From contig JAQGDQ010000002.1 of assembly GCA_030141605.1 (NCBI GenBank), positions 1,470,501 to 1,534,500 of the forward strand: a stretch of 64,000 bases of DNA, in the 5' to 3' direction. The DNA comes from Tubiluchus corallicola. Lineage: Eukaryota > Priapulida > Priapulimorpha > Priapulimorphida > Tubiluchidae. Below the pieces are notes generated by a model. The model was not told the origin of the DNA, ran no database searches, and worked only from the letters and a program-made list of their open reading frames with translations. This document shows, piece by piece, positions 27,201 through 36,185 of the stretch (the stretch's first letter is position 1; the number at the start of each line of letters is the position of its first letter). Position numbers and translations under genes: made by a program.

Positions 27201-30200
27201 GGAGAAAGTCCGTGCAAAATTATGTATGTCAGAACTAACAGTTTATATATACGCTTAATTCTAATCATTGATCGGTAACCAATGCAAGTGAAGCATAGAA
27301 GCACTAGTACTATTGTACTTTCCTCCACCAATAGTAACATTTGCTGCCAAATTCTGATGGCACTGCATAGGTCGGATGATGCAGTCAGATAATTCATGAA
27401 AATGAGTAATGAATTAGCTTTATCAAAATTCAGACAACACCATTAGACATTAAACATTTCAAGCAATCATTATATAAGAATTTTTCAAGCTTGATAATTT
27501 CTTTGAAAATTAAATGCTGCTTTTCTGCATTTAGATTCAGTTTGGTTTTTAAAATTTAACTGACAATAATTTGCCAGCATTTAAAAACAAATAGTATACT
27601 TGCAACATTTTAGTTTTGTTATTTTTAGCATAGAATCTGAATACAATAGGTTTATTGGTATATGTAAAAAGTTTGTTATTTTAACAATGTTTAAACAATT
27701 TAAATGGAATTTGCTCACAATCGTTTATCAATGTGCTCACATTTGAATATGTTCTTCGTCACTGTAGGGTACAAGTGGCAGTGGTGCAGCCTTGTTTTGC
27801 TCCAGCAGTAGATCATCCAATACGAGATGTTGATCAGTCAGATCATGATCATTCTCATGTTAGAGATGATTCATCAGTCTCGTCTACTGAATCTGGTGAC
27901 ACAGGCAAACTTGCAACAGGTGATGCCTTAGCTTTGGATGAATGCTAACCTTCACATTAGGTGCACATGTTTGTGCAAAAACTAATTTTAAAACATGAGC
28001 ACAACAGATTACATTTAATGCAAAACTATTTGAATACTGCGTATAGTTTGTGTAACTTGTAACAGCAAATAGGTGAAAGTTATTCAAAATATTTTAGCAA
28101 CTTTTAAGGTACGAATCGTTTATATTTATTACTGGTTTTTACATAGACTCGCCATTTTGCACTTTACAACTTATTAAGTTGTGATTGCATTTTAGATTAC
28201 GGCCTGTATTTTTTTTGTTTAACAAACTTTTGTAATCAGTAGCTATCCTTTGTCCTATTACAACTGTATGCAAACATGTGTATTTGTCTTGTTTAGTACT
28301 AACTGTGAATTTTATACTAACAACACTGTTCTCTTCATATCTGTGCTTTTAGATGGTGATCCATTTCCAACTGATCCTTGGGAATTTGTTCCTTGGAATA
28401 ATAAAACATCATCATCGTCTACTCTTGTGTCAGCAGATGTTCAGAGTGGCACCTCTTTCCCTCTTGATACCTCCCACAAACCACCTTTGTTCCCAGAACC
28501 TGAGCCACCTGTTTATGAAACTGCCGATCTGTCACATGTTACAGTTACATTGCAGTCACCCATAAAAAAGGCTTCCACACCACCAATTTTTCCAGAGCCC
28601 ACTCGTTCTCCCGATCTTTCCACTGGAACTTCGTCTAACCGGAAGTTTCCCTGTCGGTCGGTATCAGATGCCGGAGAATCAGAATATGAGTCAGCTGTCG
28701 AGGAGAGTAAGTAAATTAATGTGCTCAAATAGCTGTTAACAAAATCTACATTTTTGGGTAAGATGTGTCTCTCATTTCTCGCTTCTTTGCCTTTTGCTAT
28801 ATTTGCCATTGTAAAGACTTGTTCACATGAAAGCTTTTTTGTTGCTAAAGCATTCTTGCATACAAATAAGCATGCTGTCATTTTTCCCAATAAGTCCAAT
28901 ATACGTATAATGAATAATCGAATAAAACTAGTGTGAAATGCAAAGCATTGGGTTTCTCATTTACTGAGTTTTTTCCGCCCAATTACCTAGACATATTATT
29001 TATTGTTACTATGCAATCCATTTCGTGCATATGTTAGTTGGAATGCTGTTTAGTATTGTCATATATCCACTTTATCGCCAGAACTTTTGAGTTAGAAATT
29101 TCTCTATTGTGATCTTACAATATGAAAAGTGGCTAAAAACTTATTACATAAACAACAATGAGAATGAGACCATCATCACTGGCGAGAAGGATCTGTTTAT
29201 AAGATTACATCACAAATGCGCAACCTAATCATTAGATAGTATAGTCATGAAATCTGCAAACAACATAATGGCTATTGGCCATTAATTCACACGCTAGCAT
29301 TATAAACTTCTGCCTCTGCAAAAATTTGCTTCATTTTGAAGCTGTAATTAAATTACATTCTTCTAAAACAACAAGGTAGTTTGCCCAAACACATAATTCT
29401 TCACTCCTGGGAACGAATGCCTACTCTTCAGGATGGAAGATAAGATACCTCTCCATAATAGCTTAATACCCCAACTACATTAGTTAGTTAATTAACCATT
29501 TGCATTTTAAGATTGCATAATAGTAAACCAGACTAATTCTTTTGTGTACCGATAATCCAGTATTCAAGTTAACTGCCTTTTATTTGTGTTATTATTACTA
29601 TTTTTGTGCCACGGCCCACGGGCATTAATAACTCACAAAGATTAAAAACATTTTTGAGAATATTTGTAAATCAAGAATGCACAAGCTCGTAGATAGTGTA
29701 TTCTTGATTTGCAAACATTCTCAAAAATGTTTTTAAAAGATCTTTAATTAAATTTTTTCAGTTTCTTTTGGTGATAAAAAGCAAATTCAGTTATTTTAAA
29801 TACTATATATTTCCAGAAATACAATTTTGACAAGCATGTGCTCAAAAACTGGTATTCTGTTCTCTTCACATCTGTGCTTTTAGATGCTAGTCCATTTCCA
29901 ACTGATCCTTGGGAATTTGTTCCTTGGGATAATAAAACATGATCATCGTCTACTCTTGTGTCAGCAGATGTTTAGAGTGGCACCTCTTACCCTCCTGATA
30001 CCTTCCACGAATTACCTTTGTTCTCAGAACCCGAGCCACCTGTTTATGAAACTGACAATCTGTCACGTGTTACAGTTACATTGCAGTTACCCAAAAAAGA
30101 GGCTTTCCACACCACTAATTTTTCCAGAGCCCACTCATTCTCCCAGTCTTTCCACTGGAACTTTGTCTAACTTCCTCTTTAATAGTGCATTCTTGATTTG

Positions 30201-33020
30201 CAAACATTCTCAAAAATGTTTTTAAAATTTCTTTAATTAAATTTTTTCGGTTTTATGGTGATTCAGAAATGCAGTTTTGACAAGCATGTGCTTAAAAACA
30301 GGTACTCTGTTTTTGCTGTAGATGTTCTGGTGTTGTTGATACATTGAGTGTTGTAGCTAACATTCTTGTTGTATGTTTTTTTGTGATACTAATGTGTTTT
30401 AAATGTTGTAAAGCTTTGACTTAACTATTTTACATTTTATAACTACTGGTTTGATGATCTTTTTGTAGTTATCGAAACCGAAGAGCTGCCAAAGGCAGAT
30501 GACCCTTGGCAATCTCACTTAATAGACAACGTTCTGTATGAGAGTACAATGCCTACACCACAAGATGCAGCTTGGTTGCCTTTTCATGGGACTCCAGTTT
30601 CTGTGCCAGTAGATGAGCCCGATGTTGCTTGGCAACCATTTCTGCCATCATCTATACAGCCAGAATCACCGAAAGATGAACAAGATAAGCTTGCACAGTC
30701 TTTAGAATCGCAACAGTCATCACCAGATTTACCTGATCAAGAAAGTGCTGCAGTAGAAGCGACTGCACTTCCAGTGCATGAGCAGACAGCCAGCATATCA
30801 CTGGATGTGGTAAGTACATCAACTGACATAGCTAAAAACCAGGTAATTTGCTTTAATTGCATATATTTGAGAGAATGTGTGATAAACATTTGGCTACTGT
30901 CTGAGCTTGCGCATTTCAGTGGAAAGAATAAACATCTTAAAGCAGGTTCGTTTTTCAATATTTGCTTTCATCAGTTCGTCGTTAATGAAAATCTGTTTTT
31001 GTCCATAACTCAATTACAGATCTGACTGTCAGTAATTGAAAATTATCTTTATACATCTAATAGGCTGTGTGACAGCTTACTGTGTTTTATCGGGATACAG
31101 AAACAAACAACACAGTGAAATATTTGGCCGTATCATTCTGGTCAATCATCACAGTAATCAGAGTTGACAGTACAATTCCTTGTCATGTTCTTTTAATAAC
31201 TATATTTTCTCTAATTGATTTGTTCTGCATCACTGTGATTTTTAAGTAGGCATAGACAGTTTTCATCAAAACTTACAATGCAGCATTCACTGGGAGAACC
31301 TATCAAATGTGATGTGTGGCTGGAGTTTGACTAATTGTCAAAGATAATTTTTTAAGATGAGGCACTGAACTGGCAGATGTGTTTTAGCCACCTTCAATGT
31401 GTACACAACTTTACACTGCAAGGTAAACAACAAGAATCAGTATCTCAAATGAATCCGTCCAAAGCAAGTATCAAACCTAGGCGGTCACAATCCATTCACA
31501 GGAAGCATATGCACAAGTTAATTTAATCACAAGCCCCAGTACAAAAAGACAACTATGAGCTAAAAGAAAAACAAAGGAAGTTTGAATTTTAACGACTATT
31601 AACATTACGTACTTTGTTTGTCTATAAAACATCATTATCCTGTAATACAATATTATGTTGTGTAAAATTGGTTAGTTTTGATTTAAATGCATATTGCCAC
31701 TTGTTCAATTCTTTAGGCTTCAGTGAGTGTCTCTGGTGACAAACAACCTGATAAATCTTCCAGTGAAAGAGAAGAGCCATTGTCTTCACAGCCATTGGAT
31801 GCTCAACTTTCACCTCATTCGCTCGTTGTTGTTGCACCGACGTATGTTGTAAATGAAGAGACAGCCAGTGCAGCAATAACCCTGGTTAGTTCAAATTTAT
31901 AATAAGTCCACTTTCGTTATTTAATGTATCTTTATTATGAATAACAATCATCCTAGCTAGTAGTCTGTCTGAGAAAGATGGTAAAAAATGTAAATCAAGT
32001 CACAATTTGAATTTAAGACCTGTGCTTGAACATGTTCTGCTAACTGAGTTACCTGGCTGCTTGATAAAAGTAATGTTAGTAATTAGTTTAACTATAATTA
32101 ACTCCTTATTAATTCTACCTTCTTTTTTATACTAATCCCTCAAAATAGGTTGAAGAACTAATAGTTAGGCAATTACCTGGTTCGGTGTGCTAACAGAATA
32201 AATAATCGAATTTATTTCAAAAATAACAATTAACTTAAAAGCTGATTTATTAAAGAGGGCTTTGGAAAAATTGAATCAATTATCCAATAATCGAAGGCAG
32301 AATCCATTATCTTCTGTATAAGAATTTAGATCTGTATCAAGTAAGCTAAGTACATGTGAGTGTGACACATCAAAATCAAAGGTTCAAATCCCGACTTGAT
32401 TCAGTTTTTCACTGCTTCTACTTTTTTTAACAAACATGTTAATTATAATTTCTCATATGAATGATTGAACCTCAGATTCAGGGTTGCAAATAGTTAAGAT
32501 CAATGATGATTGTGTTGTGGTACTTTATTTCCTACCTTAGCTTCTTTGGCAGGTTACGAAAAGTTACATTTTAGAGTAAAATTTTATCTCCGAGAAGGTT
32601 TCTGTACATTTTGACCACCAGCTCTATGAATTGGCTAATAAAACTTTTTATGTCATTTAGAGACCTCCCTTAACTGCTCAGCAAGAGTACGGAGTGCCGG
32701 GAGCAGAAGCATCCACACAGAAGGCTGCCACTTTACCTGCTATGAGCTCATCTACTTATGCAGAAGAAAAAGAAAGAATTGCCACATTGATGTCTGTGGA
32801 TGGTAACTCTCACAAGGAGAAAAAGAAATCTGGTGGTCTTAGTTGGTTTAAAATACACAAAAAAGACAAAGACAAGAAAGAAGAAAAACACCATAAACAT
32901 GAGAAGGACAAAAAAGAAAAAGAAGATAAACACAAGAAGAAAGAAGGAAAGAGTAAAGACAAAGAAAAAGATGGAAAACATAAAAAAGACAAAGATAAAT
33001 CCAAAGGAAAGGAAAAATAG
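3183..33020 (+). CDS. SPTBN1-like: Beta-spectrin (conventional, SPTBN1-like), 3' 27 exons; 5' end outside window
   Basis: Submembrane skeleton protein that pairs with alpha-spectrin, binds ankyrin and binds phosphoinositides through a PH domain. Exons: 3183-3329, 4702-4839, 5396-5521, 5977-6107, 6918-7104, 7899-8099, 8622-8717, 9096-9230, 10646-10828, 13029-13220, 14243-14398, 15468-15685, 17826-17957, 18083-18239, 18633-18725, 19859-20071, 21104-21314, 21871-21986, 23203-23405, 25122-25264, 26079-26294, 26551-26641, 27768-27919, 28353-28706, 30469-30809, 31717-31884, 32661-33020. All have AG/GT borders, phases join in frame, and the sum is 4860 nt including the stop. The order of repeats 10-17, linker, PH and lysine-rich end matches conventional beta-spectrin rather than the larger beta-heavy form. 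The actin-binding CH domains and repeats 1-9 must lie upstream of the window. The tail after the PH domain (about 560 aa) is far longer than in vertebrate SPTBN1 (well under 150 aa). Confidence 0.95.
9790..9960 (+). pseudogene. Relic of a hAT transposase BED zinc finger
   Basis: In the intron 9231-10645, one frame reads DATCKTCNKI (9868-9897), then a stop. One frame over, TTTNLKRH follows at 9918-9941. C-x2-C, then a Thr/Ser-rich patch, then NLKRH is the core of the BED zinc finger found at the N terminus of hAT transposases and ZBED proteins. Stops and a frameshift make it non-functional. The rest of the transposase is not recognisable, so the boundaries are rough. Confidence 0.45.
10646..15685 (+). 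CDS. Beta-spectrin part: repeats 14-15, ankyrin-binding region
   Basis: Exons 10646-10828, 13029-13220, 14243-14398 and 15468-15685. The join between the first two reads EDVEHVQ then AIQEKYDAF, which aligns without a gap to the atypical vertebrate repeat 14 (DYEHVTMLQERFREF). This lacks the usual LxxKH linker of other repeats and is a landmark of the ankyrin-binding region. Repeat 15 follows (EVHEFDRDADELIEWIQEK). By homology, these repeats would dock ankyrin and so tie the spectrin lattice to membrane proteins. The large intron 10829-13028 contains no recognised element beyond small imperfect hairpins near 12100-12200. Confidence 0.9.
16109..17179. mobile_element. Non-autonomous hAT-type DNA transposon with 8-bp target-site duplication
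   Basis: The element spans 16117-17171 (1055 bp) in a spectrin intron. It starts CAGGGGCGTCGTGC and ends with the complement of CAGTGGCGTCGTGC, a 14-bp terminal inverted repeat with one mismatch. It is flanked on both sides by the same 8 bases, GTCCACTC (16109-16116 and 17172-17179). CAG-starting ends with 8-bp duplications are diagnostic of the hAT superfamily. No transposase reading frame is seen inside; the two 60-codon frames there resemble nothing I recognise. An internal direct repeat of about 27 bp (ACTCTCTGGTAxTAGGCTAG) lies at about 16750-16806. Confidence 0.85.
17294..17526. mobile_element. Short MITE-like element with about 50-bp terminal inverted repeats
   Basis: The left arm, from 17294, begins AAAGTGGTGTTTATGTAGC. 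The right arm, 17476-17526, is its near-perfect complement, and the arms continue through a GATGCAGATGCATT core. Total length is about 233 bp and it codes for nothing. It lies about 115 bp downstream of the hAT element in the same intron. No unambiguous target-site duplication could be called. Confidence 0.65.
17826..20071 (+). CDS. Beta-spectrin part: repeats 16 and partial 17
   Basis: Exons 17826-17957, 18083-18239, 18633-18725 and 19859-20071. Repeat 16 spans MAWINQMM through the INKHKEHRVEIDGKM segment, matching the NNHQGIKAEIDAR segment of vertebrate repeat 16. Partial repeat 17 (DADHFESWMQAREPTLMENK, then AEELLRKHEDFEKT) supplies the helices that pair with alpha-spectrin for tetramer formation. 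It runs on into a charged helix rich in Glu, Lys and Arg, as in other beta-spectrins. The intron 18726-19858 holds only short duplications (about 19196-19244 and 19327-19370). Confidence 0.9.
21104..21986 (+). CDS. Beta-spectrin part: linker between repeat 17 and the PH domain
   Basis: Two exons (21104-21314, 21871-21986) encode a Ser/Thr/Pro-rich, presumably disordered linker. It ends in a strongly basic patch (VASLRRKDVRR) just before the PH domain. The first exon joins the second in phase 1. No known domain is present. Confidence 0.85.
22740..22945. repeat. Imperfect GAT/AAT triplet-rich tract in an intron
   Basis: Interrupted runs of GATGAT, GATGAC and AATGATGAC occur between the linker and PH-domain exons. 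This is low-complexity sequence without conserved coding potential. Confidence 0.6.
23203..25264 (+). CDS. Beta-spectrin part: pleckstrin-homology domain
   Basis: Two exons (23203-23405, 25122-25264) encode the PH domain. Seen: LQGPLERKHEL at the start of strand 1, a lysine-rich beta1-beta2 loop (GKKKATIRSWKQFHVV) as in spectrin PH domains, VFRLQLLEGAEYLFQA, and the C-terminal helix SMIEWIQTIQ with its invariant Trp. Homologous domains bind inositol phospholipids at the inner plasma membrane. The phase-2 intron interrupts after HR. The intron between the two exons (1.7 kb) holds nothing recognised. Confidence 0.93.
26079..33020 (+). CDS. Beta-spectrin part: long disordered tail with DPF/DPW motifs and lysine-rich end
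   Basis: Seven exons (26079-26294 to 32661-33020) encode about 560 residues rich in Ser, Pro, Thr and acidic residues. Exon 28353-28706 begins DGDPFPTDPWEFVPW. Exon 30469-30809 has KADDPWQ, AAWLPF and VAWQPF. The last exon ends in about 70 residues of mostly Lys, Asp, Glu and His, an expanded version of the KEK-rich end of vertebrate beta-spectrins, and stops at 33018-33020. Exon 30469-30809 has a second in-frame donor at 30843. Exon 27768-27919, if not spliced, would end ten codons later at 27948. Apart from the lysine-rich end I know of no equivalent of this tail in vertebrate spectrins. Confidence 0.85.
26945..27400 (-). mobile_element. Decayed non-LTR retrotransposon (LINE), reverse-transcriptase C-terminal end
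   Basis: On the minus strand the frame 27397-27122 contains KLLVLTYIILHGLSPAYLSD, the typical stretch downstream of the reverse transcriptase core in CR1/L2/Jockey-type LINEs. After a stop and frameshifts it continues with FKKHLKTHLFK (about 26960-26995), the usual end of such proteins. A 5'-truncated, dead insertion in the spectrin intron 26642-27767. Confidence 0.65.
29642..29736. repeat. Perfect-looking hairpin, 41-bp arms, 13-nt loop
   Basis: Left arm 29642-29682 and right arm 29696-29736 are complementary at about 38 of 41 positions. The right arm and the roughly 70 bp after it recur as a direct repeat at 30184-30310. See the neighbouring decayed exon. Confidence 0.8.
29695..30312 (+). 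repeat. Direct repeat flanking the decayed exon
   Basis: The segment starting at 29695 (ATTCTTGATTTGCAAACATT...) recurs at 30184. Both copies continue through TTTAATTAAATTTTTTC and, further on, TTGACAAGCATGTGCT and a CTGTT tract. The decayed exon lies in the 489-bp first unit. The second unit breaks off near where the exon would begin. This looks like a partial tandem duplication. Confidence 0.7.
29884..30171 (+). pseudogene. Decayed duplicate of beta-spectrin exon 28353-28706
   Basis: The splice acceptor, about 20 bp of preceding intron, and about 290 bp of exon are clearly a copy of 28353-28640, starting DASPFPTDPWEFVPW in the exon's frame. The copy has in-frame stops (TGA in place of the first Ser codon after NNKT, then TAG in place of the Gln codon), a frameshift near the poly-Lys site, and similarity ends at 30171 before any donor. 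It cannot be spliced in without ending the protein, so it is a dead exon duplicate within the gene. Confidence 0.85.
31420..31530 (-). mobile_element. SINE fragment sharing a tail with the copy at 60.6 kb
   Basis: Read on the minus strand it has a B-box-like TAGGTTTGATACTTG, then a tail TTTGGACGGATTCATTTG..ACTGATTCTTGTTGTTTACC. The same tail occurs on the minus strand at about 60600-60660. Two copies of one family, one in a spectrin intron and one intergenic, with pol III-like box sequence, suggest a tRNA-derived SINE. Confidence 0.45.
31992..32402. mobile_element. Inverted pair of tRNA-like sequences (about 410-bp element)
   Basis: A 72-nt tRNA-like unit on the minus strand (31994-32065) and a 65-nt one on the plus strand (32336-32400) are related and face opposite ways. 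Both begin ATCAAG and end GACTTGAT, so the ends pair like an acceptor stem. Both contain ACATGT and TTCAAAT; the plus-strand unit has a perfect B box, GGTTCAAATCC (32381-32391). The inner 270 bp is AT-rich and unrecognised. It lies in the last spectrin intron. Confidence 0.5.
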
Positions 33021-33222
33021 TAGTTGAAATGTATAGGTTACGTCCAAAATCATGTTATTTTTTCAACAGGCTACTTCTCTAGTTTTACAAGTACATTTAT
33101 AATTACCAATGTTATGTGTTGATCAAATAATTAAAATTTATAGTTTTTAATAGTGCTAAAAAGTGCATATATTTAAATTGCTAGCACACCTGTGAAAATA
33201 TTTTTAGATTGTATATATATAC

Positions 33223-33228
33223 AATAAA
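33223..33228 (+). terminator. Candidate polyadenylation signal of beta-spectrin
   Basis: AATAAA about 200 bp after the spectrin stop codon, followed by GT/T-rich sequence (GTGATAGTGTGTTTC) typical of a downstream element. First such hexamer after the stop. Confidence 0.55.
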
Positions 33229-33239
33229 TTCCAATGTGA

Positions 33240-36185
33240 TAGTGTGTTTCATTTTCCTTCAGAAGATAATATCATTTTAATTGAGTTTAGCTTGCATCAA
33301 ATAACACAAAATTTAAACTTTTCGTATATTTAAAGGCAACTTTTTAGAAAGTCCTGTTTGTTACAGCAAATAACCAGTAATAACAGTAATATTATTGCTC
33401 CTTTTGTCCAAATTTCATAGCTCAAGTGTAAGTTTCATTCCAAATTGCACTTTAAGTTTAATCCTAATGGTGCTTGTGCTGGTTTTTAAAACTTATTCAA
33501 TTTTTGATCCACTTGATAAATTTCATTGTCTGATTATAGAGGATTTGTGGCACTGTTTGCATGCTCACAAGTGCCACTTTTAATAATGAAATTGCTGTTA
33601 TTTTTTTAATGCAGAATGAGTTTCACTCATTCATATTCTGGTCTTAGTGCATAGATTGCTTGGCATGCATGTCAGCAATTTTCCAAGTGTTGTCTTACGT
33701 AGATATAGTCAGGCTTATCAAAGCAGACCAAAGATGAGTAGCTGTGATAATCCCAACATTTTTATGTAAAAATTGTTGGTTTAGTTTTTTAACCTTTACG
33801 TAATTTAAATTTTGTTGCAATTTTAATGTTTTCTTATACAGTATTAAGTTTTTTAACAAAGCAAATATGTTGAAGAATCACATTAGTTTTGGATTTACGA
33901 TCAATGGAAAGAGTCACAATTCTACAAAACTCACATTTACAACAAAAACATAATGCAAATTCACATCATCATTTCACTGTTTAACAAATTTTATATTTTC
34001 CAACTAAAATAAGTCAAAAACTGAGACATAAGTTACACCGCATCATTATTAATAATTATAGGTATAATATTCTTTTATCATTCACATCAGAAACTTTGCA
34101 TTTTAATTCATTATGTTTCAATTGAAACAAAGAGACAACAAATATTCAAGCAATAGGCACATTTTTGCTGATTGCACAATACACACAGCCACAAAAGGCC
34201 GCTGACATTTACTAAGCATTTCCATATACTTGTTTTGCTTTGAATGCAGTGCTCCACTACAATGCTATCTGATGTACAAACACACAATGCAGAGCGACAA
34301 TTCTCTTATTTAAATTACGAATTTAATTTAGACATGCCTTTTTTATAGTTTCAGTATCTCCAGAAGAATCAAATTTATGCCCCTTCAGTGCTAAACTAAT
34401 GTATGTGAAACTGCTACAATTTATTTTGCAATCGCAACTTTAATCACAGCTACCAGCAAATACCTAAAAACCTAATGTTTTTTATTTTGAGCACCGTATT
34501 AGTGAACTAGAAGAAGTTCCTTACTTAGGTCTAGTATGCTAATTACTAGCTGTTAATTAGTTCCATATATGGGTAGACAGTTCACTTATTCACAAAGAAT
34601 AATTTTTCAGTTGAAAACAGTAAGCTAACGAACAAATCGGTTTGCTTCATAAAATACATTAATTTACAACATGAGCCAGAATCAGAGTATTTTGCTGAGT
34701 GTCATATTTGAAATTTAAGCTTTCAAAACATCTTCTCATGACAAAAATGTGAGAAAAATAATAGCACAAAAACAGTGATGCTTGAAATTTGTAATTATAG
34801 ACCACTATACGTGGACTGCCATGTACTAATAACAGCTTTTCAATACTGCACAATTACATTTAATAATTGGTTACAGTATGGCATGATGCAGAACTATAGA
34901 CTTTTCATACAAATTCCATGCCAGCAAAATTTTTCTTAGGATTTACACAGACTGTCAGTGAGAAATTAAACCGTGCATAATATTATATCACTGCTATCAA
35001 AACAAGGCAACCCAAAAATGTTATACTAAATAAAATCGACTTATAATAAATAAATTGTAGACAAGCTTCTGAAATATAATGGTTTTATGTTAAAATTAAG
35101 CATATAATAGGATTCACAAGGTACGTTATTATGAATATTTGCAGCAATGCTTACATTTAAATACACAAACGTAATACTATGTATTTAATATTTTTATAAA
35201 CACAACAAAAACAAAACAATAGTATTCCATTAATATTAACTAAAAATTACATTGCACCAGTTTGATATATGCTTCGATCTGCTATTTAGTTGTAAAACAA
35301 TGCCAGACAACGAATACATAACAAAACAGAAATAACTACTCAGTTTTATGAAAAATATTTTAAATTAAAAACTTAACAGTCACTAAATCATTAAATTAAA
35401 AACTATGCAAACTATTTAAACTAATATTGCTTACAAAAATTGTAGATAAAGAATAAAATGAACGACATCCTATAGTACGAACAGACTGTTTCAGAAGAAG
35501 AGTTACTAATATGTGCGTGATTTTAAAGTTATAACATGTTTATGCAGGTGCAAGTGAAATCATATGAATAATTATTAAGTTAAAGAGATCAACAAGCAAT
35601 CTTTCAAAACAACATTTGAGGAAATGATGAATTTACAATTTTTGCAGAAGAACAAAACAGCATTACGACTACACAAAAGTTCATTTTCATTTGTTCATTA
35701 ATCACACACAGTAAGAAATTTGTCTGATCCAAATTGCCTCGGCCAAAATTTTTCCGCACGTGTGACTTTTGGGTGAAGAAGCAAACTTTTTGATGGGTAA
35801 AACCTTAGCAAATAATTATTAGATAACAAATGAATAAAATCATTGTTTTTTATTAGTCTGATCTGGTTTTAACCGAAACAGACTTTTGTTCACAGCCTGT
35901 GGACGAAGAAATATCTATTTCACACAAGCTGTTACAGACATCGTGCACATCCTGCGTTACATTACATCAACTACAGTTTGTAATAATCTCACAAGAAAGA
36001 GTTGGTGTTTTGTTATTAATTTCATACATAAATTATGCCCAGTTTATGAAGAATATGCAATACAATATTTTAGCAGCTAATAGTACAACCACACATATTA
36101 GCATTGAAACAGTTATGAGAGTTCAACAAGTCTCAGCAATTGCATATCACTGAGCTCAACAATATGCGCATTTTTCTAAATTAAG
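33240..36185. other. Convergent intergenic region between beta-spectrin and EHD
   Basis: No supported gene or mobile element. It must hold the EHD 3' UTR; a minus-strand AATAAA (35848-35853) is a candidate signal about 335 bp beyond the EHD stop. The rest is plain AT-rich sequence. Confidence 0.4.

Noticed and set aside
32336-32400. A functional tRNA gene
   Set aside because: At 65 nt with a weak D arm and no clear anticodon stem it cannot fold properly, and it has an inverted partner; more likely a tRNA-derived repeat.
32748-33053. Minus-strand open frames rich in Phe, Leu and Ser opposite the last spectrin exon
   Set aside because: They are the complement of the lysine-rich spectrin end; composition alone keeps them open.
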